Below, piece after piece: positions 9,182 through 17,462 of a DNA stretch of 64,000 nucleotides. The position numbers and the translations under genes were made by a program. The stretch is from the NCBI GenBank assembly GCA_947331495.1, contig CAMZOI010000002.1, positions 248,001 to 312,000 of the forward strand, written 5' to 3'. The stretch comes from Erythrobacteraceae bacterium Alg239-R51. Its GTDB lineage: Bacteria > Pseudomonadota > Alphaproteobacteria > Sphingomonadales > Sphingomonadaceae. The stretch's first letter is position 1, and the number at the start of each line of letters is the position of its first letter. The notes beneath the pieces are model-generated. The model saw only the letters and a program-made list of their open reading frames with translations, was not told where the DNA came from and searched no databases.

Positions 9182-9442
9182 ATGACGACGAAGACTCAGA
9201 GCCGCGACCGCAAGACGCTCGCCAGCAAGCCGGAGCCGCGCGAGACCAAGATTGGCAAGGTTGCCGGCCTGCTGAAGCGCAAACAGGGCGCGAGCCTCGA
9301 ACAGATGACCAGCGCGACGGGCTGGCAGGCTCACACCGTCCGCGCTGCGCTGACCGGGCTGAAGAAGAAAGGCCATGCGATCGAACGCGAGGCTGTCGAA
9401 GGCGGCTCGCGCTATCGCATCGTCAAAAGCACTTCCGCATGA
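9182..9442 (+). CDS. DUF3489 family protein
   Basis: An 86-residue basic protein. Residues 25-80 fit a small winged-helix-like fold (TKIGKVAGLLKRKQGASLEQ, then TGWQAHTVRAALTGLKKKG and a C-terminal strand RYRIV), the hallmark of DUF3489. The N-terminal 20 residues are highly charged. The stop overlaps the start of the DUF2924 gene by 4 bp. The family recurs next to DUF2924 and large serine recombinase genes in sphingomonads, so it may be a DNA-binding accessory or regulator of the recombinase. That role is inferred from association and has not been demonstrated here. Confidence 0.85.
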   Translation: MTTKTQSRDRKTLASKPEPRETKIGKVAGLLKRKQGASLEQMTSATGWQAHTVRAALTGLKKKGHAIEREAVEGGSRYRIVKSTSA

Positions 9443-9858
9443 CCCTGCGGGAAGGAGAACTCGCCGCTCTGGACGAGCTGGACCGGCAGGAGTTGCGGAA
9501 TCGGTGGGCGAAGCTTACCGCTCGCCCGGTGCCCGAGGTCAGCGCCAAAATACTGCGGCTCGCCCTAGGCTATGAATTGCAGGCGAAGGCTGGAAGATGT
9601 CTATCGCGCAAAGCCATGCGACAGCTAGACCAGGCGGCTGCGGGCCGCGCGTCGGCCAAAGACATTCATCCCGGCATGCGGCTTGCGCGCGAACATGGCG
9701 GAACGGTCCATGTCGTGACTATCGGCGAGAACGGCGAGATCATCTGGAACGGGCGTGAATGGCGCTCGCTGAGCGAGGTCGCACGCGCTATTACCGGCAC
9801 GCGCTGGTCGGGTCCTGCCTTCTTCGGCCTGCGCAAACGAACGGTGCCGGCAGCATGA
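9439..9858 (+). CDS. DUF2924 family protein
   Basis: A 139-residue protein with the DUF2924 pattern: an N-terminal helical region with LDRQELRNRWAKLTARPVP, then a stretch resembling a small strand-rich DNA-associated fold (GGTVHVVTIGENGEIIWNG, EWRSLSEVARAITGTRW, GPAFFGLRK). The last segment resembles intein-free recombinase-associated domains in which the newly made strand ends in SGPAFFGL. It overlaps the upstream DUF3489 gene and the downstream recombinase gene by 4 bp each, so the three proteins are made from one coupled message. Function is unknown; a cofactor for the serine recombinase is the simplest guess. Confidence 0.85.
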   Translation: MTLREGELAALDELDRQELRNRWAKLTARPVPEVSAKILRLALGYELQAKAGRCLSRKAMRQLDQAAAGRASAKDIHPGMRLAREHGGTVHVVTIGENGEIIWNGREWRSLSEVARAITGTRWSGPAFFGLRKRTVPAA

Positions 9859-11510
9859 GCAAAGTCCGCTGTGCCATCTACACCAGGAAATCGAGCGAGG
9901 AAGGTCTCGAACAGGACTTCAACTCGCTCGACGCCCAGCGCGAGGCCTGCGCAGCCTATGTCCTGAGCCAAGCGTCGGAAGGCTGGTCGCTGCTGCCCGG
10001 GGTCTACGATGATGGCGGCATCTCCGGCGGCACGCTTGCACGCCCTGCTCTCCAGCGTCTGCTCGACGACATCGAAGCGGGCAGGATCGATATCGTGGTC
10101 GTTTACAAGGTCGACCGGCTGACCCGCTCGCTGCTCGACTTTGCGAGACTCGTCGAGACTATGGACAAGGCTGGAACCAGCTTCGTCTCGGTCACCCAGT
10201 CGTTCAATACCACCACCAGCATGGGTCGCCTGACGCTCAACATGCTGCTCTCGTTTGCGCAGTTCGAGCGCGAGGTGACCGCCGAGCGCATCCGCGACAA
10301 GATCGCTGCGTCCAAAGCGAAGGGCATGTGGATGGGCGGCACACCGCCGCTGGGCTATGAGCCAAACGGGAGGACGCTGACCATCGTCTCCAAACATGCA
10401 GCCGTGGTGCGCTCGCTGTACGAGCGCTATCTCGAGCTCGGCACCGTTCGGCTGCTGACCGAAGCGCTCGATGACGAAGGCACGCTGGTGCCCGAACGCA
10501 GGATCGGCAAGACAAGGCGGATCGGCGGAGTGCCTTTCTCGCGCGGGCAGATCTACCGCATTCTCGCCAACCCGATCTATATCGGCAAGATCGCCCATCG
10601 TGGCACGGTCCACGAAGGCCAGCACGAGAGGATCGTCGAACAAGCTCTTTGGAACAGCGTACAGGTAAAGCTGAAGGACAATGTGCAAGGGACGCAACGC
10701 GCAGCGAGCCAGCGGCATGGCAGTATCCTCGCGGGCCGCTGCTTTGATGCGCAGGACGAACCGCTGGTCGCGAGCCATGCTTGCAAGGGTGCGCGGCGCT
10801 ATCGATATTACGTCAGCCGAGCTCTTCAGCATGGCGGTGCGAACGCGCGAGGTACCGGCATGCGGATCCCGGCGCTCGAACTGGAAAAGACGGTCGCGCA
10901 GCATATTGCCGACTCGCTGGGGGATCCGCTCGCCCTTATGGCGCAGCTCGCACCGGACGCCGCGCCCGAACAATCACGCATGGTTCTGACCGCAATCGCC
11001 GGGCTTGCAGAGGCCATTTGCAAGCGGCAGCGACAGGCCATGCGCAGCCTTTGTCGTCGGGTCACGGTTCGGTCCGACCATATCGTGATCGAACTTGATG
11101 CGAAGCGGCTTGGCGAACAGCTGTCCCTCCCCGTTCCTGGCGAGTTGTCTCCGATCCTTCTCGACGTACCGGTCCGCTTGCAGAAGTCCGGTCGTCGGCT
11201 AACCTTCGTGCAGGACGGCATCCAGGAGCACGGGGGCGAACCCAATCCCGAACTGGTTCGCCTGATCGCCAGGGCGCGCAGCTGGTGGAAGCGTCTGGGT
11301 GAGGGACAGATCACTATCACTGAGCTGGCGCGCGAACAGGAGATGACCTCCTCTTATATCTCGCGGGTCGTGCGGCTGAACTTCCTTGCGCCTGCCATGG
11401 TCGAAGCGATCCTTTCCGGACGCCAGCCCGCTTCGGTATCCGCGCAGAGCCTGCGCTTGCTCGATCTGCCGATCGAATGGGACGAGCAGATGCGCGCACT
11501 CGGCGCTTAA
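9855..11510 (+). CDS. large serine recombinase (resolvase/invertase N-terminus plus recombinase domain)
   Basis: A site-specific recombinase of about 551 residues. The N-terminal catalytic domain begins CAIYTRKSSEEGLEQDFNSL, with the nucleophilic Ser in the YTRKSS motif, and continues through VVYKVDRLTRSLLDFA and the FAQFEREVTAERIRDKI helix. Residues about 165-300 form the Recombinase domain (GTPPLGYEPNGRTL, FSRGQIYRILANPIYIGK). The usual Cys-rich zinc ribbon is reduced (SHACKGARRYRYYVSRAL). A C-terminal helix-turn-helix-like region (ITELAREQEMTSSYISRVVRL) is present. ATG 9855 overlaps the DUF2924 stop; the frame is open earlier but that overlap decides the start. The target site is not identifiable. 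Confidence 0.92.
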   Translation: MSKVRCAIYTRKSSEEGLEQDFNSLDAQREACAAYVLSQASEGWSLLPGVYDDGGISGGTLARPALQRLLDDIEAGRIDIVVVYKVDRLTRSLLDFARLVETMDKAGTSFVSVTQSFNTTTSMGRLTLNMLLSFAQFEREVTAERIRDKIAASKAKGMWMGGTPPLGYEPNGRTLTIVSKHAAVVRSLYERYLELGTVRLLTEALDDEGTLVPERRIGKTRRIGGVPFSRGQIYRILANPIYIGKIAHRGTVHEGQHERIVEQALWNSVQVKLKDNVQGTQRAASQRHGSILAGRCFDAQDEPLVASHACKGARRYRYYVSRALQHGGANARGTGMRIPALELEKTVAQHIADSLGDPLALMAQLAPDAAPEQSRMVLTAIAGLAEAICKRQRQAMRSLCRRVTVRSDHIVIELDAKRLGEQLSLPVPGELSPILLDVPVRLQKSGRRLTFVQDGIQEHGGEPNPELVRLIARARSWWKRLGEGQITITELAREQEMTSSYISRVVRLNFLAPAMVEAILSGRQPASVSAQSLRLLDLPIEWDEQMRALGA

Positions 11511-12552
11511 GCAATTGCAACCCCATTGCATCAGCGTTGCATCGCCATTTTTGCTTATTTGAACACCCCCACTACGTACTGGCGCAGGGCCGCGCGGAGA
11601 AGACCGAGCGATATGGGGCTAGGTTCCTATCGTAGACGCTCTCCGCAGACCCGTCATGATCGCGGAACCGCCCGGAACTGCGCCCTTCGGCAGAAGAAGG
11701 AAGATCGTTCTGGATCAACAACTTATAGATGGCGGAGACGGAGGGATTCCGATTGGAAGATTAAGTTATTGGATACAAATATCTTTCATTCCTTTCAAGC
11801 AATCTATGCCCCCTTGCGTGCCCCGATTTTCTCGTCTTTTAACTGCGTAACGAGGCAAAGCTCGCGAGTGTACCCATGGCCCTTGTGGTGTCCGCTGAGC
11901 GCCTCCAATGGCGACGTCTAGTCGTCGCCGAGCGACTTCTAAAAGCTGACGCTTACATCCAGTGAGTTGGCAACCTAGCGGATTGGAAGGCGCAGACGGT
12001 CGGGGTCGCAGGAGAAGGCAAGATCTGCGTAGCACTCGGCGTCAGGAACGCCAAAGCACGGCGAGGCCAGCGCGCCGAATACCATGGCTGCCGCGCCACG
12101 CTGCAAGACAGTTGGCTAGGGACCGACTGGTGTTGGCGAGATCGGCTTATGTACTGCAGGATTGCAAACCAATCGTTAGGCCGCGACGCTGAACTGCCGC
12201 CAAGACTGGAGGCTGCGGCAGAGGTCAGGCTCAGACGATTTCTGGCGATATGCAGACCGTCAAGCTCGCGATCACGGAAAGCAAACGGGGAAAAACGAGC
12301 TCGGCCCCAAATCGCGGACAGCGCGATAGACGAGCGTTCGTCGGAATAAGACATTTCTATAAATATCGTCAGTCCCTTCAAAAAACCCAGCTATTTGATT
12401 AAACGCAAAGACAGGCGCGGAGCTCGTAGATACGCCGGAATTTCCCCCTCCGTTTAAAGAAGACGCGGTCAAATTCGCGCTTCAGTTCCCTTTTGCCTGA
12501 TTGAAGTGAAACAACAGGAAAGCCAGAGCGACGCCAAGCTAAGTTCAGGTCG
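11511..12552. other. 1-kb region without a recognisable gene; contains left island junction
   Basis: Between the recombinase stop and the efflux-operon control region no frame gives a recognisable protein. Several short open frames exist on both strands but have no convincing start site or domain. The one clear element is a 20-bp copy of the tRNA-Ser 3' end at 11730-11749, annotated separately. The rest is likely junction debris. Confidence 0.5.
11730..11749 (+). repeat. putative island attachment site: copy of tRNA-Ser 3' end
   Basis: TGGCGGAGACGGAGGGATTC here is identical, in the same orientation, to 42028-42047, the 3' terminal 20 bases (CCA to T-loop) of the tRNA-Ser(GCU) gene. The match stops on both sides (A/G before, C/G after). 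No tRNA body is attached here, so this is a fragment. Direct repeats of a tRNA 3' end flanking an integrase-bearing segment are the classic signature of tyrosine-recombinase island integration. Confidence 0.8.
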
Positions 12553-12568
12553 TTCAGTTGATACTGAA
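12553..12568. promoter_or_regulatory. inverted repeat, candidate operator upstream of gbsR-type gene
   Basis: TTCAGTTGATACTGAA is a perfect 6-4-6 palindrome located 42 bp before the ATG of the GbsR/MarR-type regulator. The same TTCAGT-N4-ACTGAA arms recur at 22164-22179, upstream of the FnrL-type gene. Position and symmetry suit an autoregulatory operator for the adjacent regulator. Confidence 0.5.
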
Positions 12569-12609
12569 AGAAACCAGTGCTACTCGATTTTTCGAAAGGA
12601 TTGAAGGGA

Positions 12610-13086
12610 ATGTCCGGCAGCACAAACCATGGCCACACCGATGCGATCATCGAACAGCTAGGCCTGACGGCCGAAAGGGAGGGCATGCCCAGAATTTCCG
12701 GCCAGATCTGGGGGCTTTTGCTCGCTACCGAGACCCCCTTGAACGGCAAACAGATTGCCGAAAAACTGGCTGTTAGCCGCGGTAGCATCAGCACTGCTAC
12801 GCGCATGCTTGAAAGCTTGGGCGTCCTCGAACGCCGCGTCCGTCCAGGAGACCGGCAAACCTATTACGCGATGCGCGAGCACCCCTATTCCAACCTCGCC
12901 CGCTTGTCTGCCGAGCGCGCTCGGACCAATAGCCTGAAAATTCGCAAGCTTCGCGACGGGGAAGCGAACACGGAAACGCGGCAGAGGCTTGAGAACCTCA
13001 TGCATTTTTACGCGAATACCGCACATGCGCTGCAAAAATGCGCGGACGATCTCGCCGCATTTGCCATATCCGAAAACCGTGACTGA
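12610..13086 (+). CDS. GbsR/MarR family transcriptional regulator
   Basis: A 158-residue winged helix-turn-helix regulator. Residues about 20-100 contain the recognition region NGKQIAEKLAVSRGSISTA followed by the wing around ERRVRPGDRQTYYAM. A long C-terminal helix that probably mediates dimerisation follows. The ISGQIWGLLLATETPL segment fits the GbsR subgroup. ATG 12610 is chosen because it follows a purine-rich GAAGGGA and gives the expected N-terminus; the frame opens 11 codons earlier. It precedes the efflux genes by 47 bp on the same strand, so it likely controls that operon through the palindrome at 12553. Confidence 0.85.
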   Translation: MSGSTNHGHTDAIIEQLGLTAEREGMPRISGQIWGLLLATETPLNGKQIAEKLAVSRGSISTATRMLESLGVLERRVRPGDRQTYYAMREHPYSNLARLSAERARTNSLKIRKLRDGEANTETRQRLENLMHFYANTAHALQKCADDLAAFAISENRD

Positions 13087-13133
13087 GCCGGCCGTGAAGT
13101 GTTCCGCGACGGCATCACGCGAAAGCTAAGATC

Positions 13134-13874
13134 ATGCCTGTGAGCCAAATAGAGATCAGCGAGAATCTGCACGAGGCGATCTATCGCACTGTTGGCCTGA
13201 CCAAGGTCTATGGGGAAGGGGCGGCGGCCGTTCACGCGCTTCGCGGCGTCGATCTGGTAATTCCACCGGGCGAGATTGTCGTTCTGCTTGGCCCCTCGGG
13301 CAGCGGCAAATCGACGTTGCTCAATATCATAGGCGGACTTGATCGAGGGACAGATGGCGAGGCCTGGTTCGAAGACCAGAATCTTGCAGATATGAGCGAT
13401 GCCGAACTGACGATTTATCGCCGTGATAACGTCGGCTTCGTGTTTCAGTTCTACAATCTCATGCCCAGTCTAACCGCGCGCGAGAATGTCGAACTGGTCA
13501 CCGAAATTGCCGATGACCCGATGGATCCGGGCGAAGCGCTAGCATTGGTCGGACTGCACGAGCGTACCGATCATTTTCCCGCACAGCTTTCCGGAGGAGA
13601 GCAGCAACGCGTCGCCATCGCCCGTGCCATCGCCAAGCGTCCGCGGGTGCTGTTCTGCGACGAGCCGACCGGTGCGCTGGACAGCAAGACAGGGCGTGCC
13701 GTGCTCAAGGTGCTGAAGGAGGTCAATGAGACGCTCGGCTCCACGGTGCTTATCGTCACCCATGCAGCTGCCACCGCCGATATGGCGCACCGCGTCATCC
13801 ATTTCGCCGATGGCGATGTCCGCGAAGTCATAGAAAACGAAACACAAGCCGACCCGGACGAGATCGAATGGTGA
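13134..13874 (+). CDS. ABC transporter ATP-binding protein, MacB/LolD-like
   Basis: A 246-residue ATPase of the MacB/LolD/FtsE class that couples to FtsX-type permeases. Walker A is [15 protein letters not shown] near residue 56, the Q-loop is [18 protein letters not shown], the signature is [16 protein letters not shown], and Walker B with catalytic Glu is [13 protein letters not shown]. The H-loop is [16 protein letters not shown]. The gene ends 7 bp before the permease gene, so the two are co-translated partners. The wider operon, with adaptor and outer-membrane factor, indicates a tripartite export machine spanning both membranes. Confidence 0.92.
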   Translation: MPVSQIEISENLHEAIYRTVGLTKVYGEGAAAVHALRGVDLVIPPGEIVVLLGPSGSGKSTLLNIIGGLDRGTDGEAWFEDQNLADMSDAELTIYRRDNVGFVFQFYNLMPSLTARENVELVTEIADDPMDPGEALALVGLHERTDHFPAQLSGGEQQRVAIARAIAKRPRVLFCDEPTGALDSKTGRAVLKVLKEVNETLGSTVLIVTHAAATADMAHRVIHFADGDVREVIENETQADPDEIEW

Positions 13875-13881
13875 TGCGGCT

Positions 13882-16245
13882 ATGAGCCCTCTCGACCGCA
13901 AGCTGTTGCGCGATCTGTGGCGGATCAAGGGTCAAGCCATTGCCATCGGCGCGGTCATCGCGGTGGGCGTCCTGATGCTGGTGATGATGACCGGCCTCGT
14001 CTCCTCGCTCGAGGAAACCCGCAAGGCATATTACGAACGCTATCGTCTTGCGGAAGTGTTTGCGCCAGTCACGCGCGCACCCGAACGCGTCGTGTCCGAA
14101 CTCGCAGCCTTGCCCGGCGTGGCGGCTGCGGAGGGCCGTGTGACCGGCGCGGCTCTCGTCGATATCGAAGGTAGCGCCTTGCCGCTTCAGGCACGGGTAG
14201 TCTCGCTGCCCGATTTCGGCGAACCCAAGCTGAACGACGTCTATCTGACGGGCGGACGCAGGCTGGAAGGGGATCGCACGGACGAGATCCTGCTGTTGCA
14301 AGGCTTTGCCGACGCCCACGGACTTGTGCCCGGGGACACATTGCGACTGACCGTGCGCGGCGCCCGACGCGACTTCCGGATCGTCGGCCTCGCGCAGTCG
14401 CCCGAATTTCTTTATGTCACCGCTCCGGGGGAACTCGCCCCGGACGATGCGCGCTTCGCAGTAATCTGGATGAGCCGGACAGCGGCGGAAGCGGCATTCG
14501 ACCTGCAGGGCGCGTTCAACGAAGCGCTGCTGTCTATGGCCCGTGGCGCCAGCGAAGCCGCAGTGCTCGACGCGGTCGACCGGATACTCGAGCCTTACGG
14601 CGGACAGACTGCCTATGGGCTGGAAGATCACGTCTCCAACCGGTTCGTAACCGAAGAGATAAGCGGTCTGCGCACGATGAGTACCGGGGTACCGCCGATC
14701 TTTCTCGGCGTGGCGGCGTTCCTGCTCTACATCGTCATTTCGCGGATGGTCGAGGCCGAGCGAGAGCAGATCGGCCTGATGAAGGCTTTCGGCTACAACA
14801 ACCGCGAAGTGGGCCTCCATTATTTCAAGCTGGTGATCGTGATTGCCGCAGGCGGTGCAGTAACCGGTTGCCTGCTCGGGATTGCCGCCGGGAATGCGAT
14901 GGCGGGTCTCTATCTTGAGTATTTCAAGTTCCCGTTTCTCATTTTCCAGCTTTCGCCCGGACCGTTCATCATCGGCTTTCTGACCAGCATCCTCGCCGCC
15001 TCGGCGGGCGGGCTGTTCGTGCTTCGCCGCGTGTTCGCGCTCACCCCGGCCGTGGCGATGCGCGCGGCCGCTCCGGCCGATTACTCCGGCGCAGGCGCAT
15101 TCGGCAGCGCACTCAACCGGCTGCTCGACCAGCCCAGCCGGATGGTCCTGCGGCGAATCACCCGTCAGCCTGGCCGGATGGTGGGGGCGATGCTGGGTAT
15201 CGCGGCGGGACTGGCGTTATCTGGTGCGATGATCGCCGTGATGTCGGGGTTCGACGAAACGCTCGGTATCGCCTTCGGGGTGATCGATCGCAGCGATGTG
15301 ACCGTGACATTCACCGATGCAAGGTCGGACAAGATCCTTCTGGAACTGGCTCGCATACCCGGCGTCAAGCACGTGGAGCCGGTACGGATGGTTCCCGCCG
15401 TCCTGCGCAACGGTCTCAAAACCCATCGCGGCGCGATCAGCGGACTGGTGCCCCGCCCGCGGCTCAACCGCGCGCTCGACAGCGATCTGGATCCGATCGA
15501 AATGCCTGGTTCGGGCGTGATCCTGGCAAGGCCGCTGGCCGATATTCTCGACATTTCTCCCGGCGAGATGCTGACCATCGAGGTGCGCGAAGGTCGCCAA
15601 CCGGATTTGCAGGTGCCGGTGGTCGGGCTCGCCGACAGCTTGCTCGGATCGCCCGCTTACATGGACATCGCGGCAATCAATCGCGCATTGAAGGAACCCG
15701 GGAGAGTGTCCGGCGCCTATCTCGCAATCGACGCCTCTCAGAGCGAGGCGATCTATAGCAGGCTGAAGAATATGCCGACGGTGGCGGGCGTCCATTTGAA
15801 GGATAATGCGCGGCGTTCGTTCCAGCAATTGATGGATAGCGGCGCAGGAGCGATGCGCTACGTCATGGCCCTGATCGCTTTCGTCATCACCTTCGGCATC
15901 GTCTACAACACCGCGCGTATCGCGCAGGCTGAACGCGAGCGCGACATCGCCAGCTTGCGGGTTATCGGCTTCACCAAATCCGAGGCGTCGTTCGTCCTGC
16001 TCGGCGAGATCGCGGTCGTGACCCTTCTCGCCTTGCCGATCGGCGCGGTGCTGGCCTTCTTCCTTACCTTCGGGGTCGCGGCCGGTTTCAGCAGCGACCT
16101 GTACCAAATTCCCGCCGGGTTCGGTCGCGCCGATTTCGGGATGGCCGCGCTCGCCGTTCTGGCCGCGTCTCTACTCTCGGGATGGCTCGTCAAGCGCGAC
16201 ACCGACCGAACCGATCTCGTCTCCGCTCTCAAATCCAAAGAATAG
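13882..16245 (+). CDS. FtsX-like ABC transporter permease with two permease domains
   Basis: A 787-residue inner-membrane permease. It has an N-terminal helix (residues 15-40), a periplasmic region to about 240, a first FtsX three-helix domain at about 265-395, a helix near 430-450, a second periplasmic region with EVREGRQPDLQVPVVGLADS, and a second FtsX domain at about 655-780. The duplicated FtsX arrangement resembles ABC-3 type permeases rather than the single-domain MacB fusion. The cognate ATPase is the gene just upstream. The substrate is unknown; drug, lipid or lipoprotein-like exports are all known for this class. Confidence 0.9.
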   Translation: MSPLDRKLLRDLWRIKGQAIAIGAVIAVGVLMLVMMTGLVSSLEETRKAYYERYRLAEVFAPVTRAPERVVSELAALPGVAAAEGRVTGAALVDIEGSALPLQARVVSLPDFGEPKLNDVYLTGGRRLEGDRTDEILLLQGFADAHGLVPGDTLRLTVRGARRDFRIVGLAQSPEFLYVTAPGELAPDDARFAVIWMSRTAAEAAFDLQGAFNEALLSMARGASEAAVLDAVDRILEPYGGQTAYGLEDHVSNRFVTEEISGLRTMSTGVPPIFLGVAAFLLYIVISRMVEAEREQIGLMKAFGYNNREVGLHYFKLVIVIAAGGAVTGCLLGIAAGNAMAGLYLEYFKFPFLIFQLSPGPFIIGFLTSILAASAGGLFVLRRVFALTPAVAMRAAAPADYSGAGAFGSALNRLLDQPSRMVLRRITRQPGRMVGAMLGIAAGLALSGAMIAVMSGFDETLGIAFGVIDRSDVTVTFTDARSDKILLELARIPGVKHVEPVRMVPAVLRNGLKTHRGAISGLVPRPRLNRALDSDLDPIEMPGSGVILARPLADILDISPGEMLTIEVREGRQPDLQVPVVGLADSLLGSPAYMDIAAINRALKEPGRVSGAYLAIDASQSEAIYSRLKNMPTVAGVHLKDNARRSFQQLMDSGAGAMRYVMALIAFVITFGIVYNTARIAQAERERDIASLRVIGFTKSEASFVLLGEIAVVTLLALPIGAVLAFFLTFGVAAGFSSDLYQIPAGFGRADFGMAALAVLAASLLSGWLVKRDTDRTDLVSALKSKE

Positions 16246-16263
16246 TCTGGAAACACCACACTC

Positions 16264-17460
16264 ATGGCCAAAAAACCAAAATCCCGGCTGATCCTGACGG
16301 TGCTCGCAGCCGTGGTCGTCGCGGCGCTGCTGATCTTCGCCTTCTGGCCAAGCCCGACGATGGTCGATATCGGCACGGTCACGCGCGGTCCCATGCAGGT
16401 GACGATCAACGAGGAGGGTCGAACGCGCGTGCACGATACCTATGTCGTATCTGCTCCAGTGAATGGGCAATTGCTGCGGATCGAAGCCGAGCCCGGCGAC
16501 TTGGTAAGCGCGGGCATGGTAATCGCGCGCATGACCCCGACACCGCTCGATGCGCGCAGCCGTGCCCAAGCGCAGGCAGCCATCGCATCGGCGCAAGCTT
16601 CCATCCGCGCGGCGCGGGAATCGGTAGAACAGGCGCGTTCGGACAAGCGACTTGCGGACGCGGAACTGGCGCGCGAGCAAGAGTTGTGGGAGTTGCAATC
16701 GACGAGCCGCGCTGCGCTCGACCTGGCAATACGCGATGCGGAAAACGCGCAGGCGGCGCTGGAATCCGCGCGATCCTCGGTCGCCATGCGCGAGGCCGAA
16801 CTGGCTGAGGCGCGCGCGCGATTGTTGGGTAGCGCACCCGGAGCAAGTGGTGGCGCGATTGCACTGCGGGCACCGGCATCGGGCCGAATCCTGGAAGTCA
16901 TGCAAGAGAGCGCCGCCACGCTTGCGGCCGGAACGCCCATTGTCGAAATCGGTGATGTCGGCAGCGATCTGGAAGTGCTGGTCGAACTGCTCTCTACCGA
17001 TGCTGTAACAGTTTCGCTGGGGGATCCGGTATTAGTCGAAGGATGGGGTGGAGATACGCCGCTGCGAGGCGTTGTCGTGCAGCTCGAACCGCAGGGCTTT
17101 ACCAAGGTATCCGCGCTGGGTGTCGAGGAACAACGGGTCAATGCGATCGTGCGCCTTTCAGCGGATCAGCCGACGAACGCCGGCCTGGGCAGCGGGTTTC
17201 GCGTCGAGGCACGTATCATCGTCTGGCAAGACCGCGACGCGTTGGTCGTGCCGGCAAGCGCACTGTTTCGTGATCAGGGCCACTGGGCCGTGTTAGCCGT
17301 GGACGGCGGCGAGGCGGTGCTGCGGCGCGTCACAATCGGGCGCAACAACGGGACACAGGCGCAAGTCCTCGAGGGACTGGAAGAGGGCGCGCAGGTCGTG
17401 CTCTATCCCTCCTCGGACCTGGCCGATGGCGAGGCCGTCGAGCAAAGGGAGGTGGGCTGA
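16264..17460 (+). CDS. HlyD/MacA-type periplasmic adaptor subunit
   Basis: A 398-residue membrane-fusion protein. A single N-terminal helix (residues 8-28) anchors it in the inner membrane. A lipoyl-like half-motif (VSAPVNGQLLRIEAEPGDLV) precedes a long Ala/Glu/Arg-rich alpha-helical hairpin at about 95-185. The second lipoyl half (LRAPASGRILEVMQESAATL) and beta-barrel regions follow. It bridges the ABC permease to the outer-membrane factor encoded 2 bp downstream. Usual family length is 350-400 residues. The start ATG follows the permease gene by 18 bp. Confidence 0.9.
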   Translation: MAKKPKSRLILTVLAAVVVAALLIFAFWPSPTMVDIGTVTRGPMQVTINEEGRTRVHDTYVVSAPVNGQLLRIEAEPGDLVSAGMVIARMTPTPLDARSRAQAQAAIASAQASIRAARESVEQARSDKRLADAELAREQELWELQSTSRAALDLAIRDAENAQAALESARSSVAMREAELAEARARLLGSAPGASGGAIALRAPASGRILEVMQESAATLAAGTPIVEIGDVGSDLEVLVELLSTDAVTVSLGDPVLVEGWGGDTPLRGVVVQLEPQGFTKVSALGVEEQRVNAIVRLSADQPTNAGLGSGFRVEARIIVWQDRDALVVPASALFRDQGHWAVLAVDGGEAVLRRVTIGRNNGTQAQVLEGLEEGAQVVLYPSSDLADGEAVEQREVG

Positions 17461-17462
17461 TC

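Noticed and set aside
11766-12349. Several short frames on both strands between the left repeat and the efflux operon
   Set aside because: No ribosome site, no domain and mutually overlapping; not supportable as genes.
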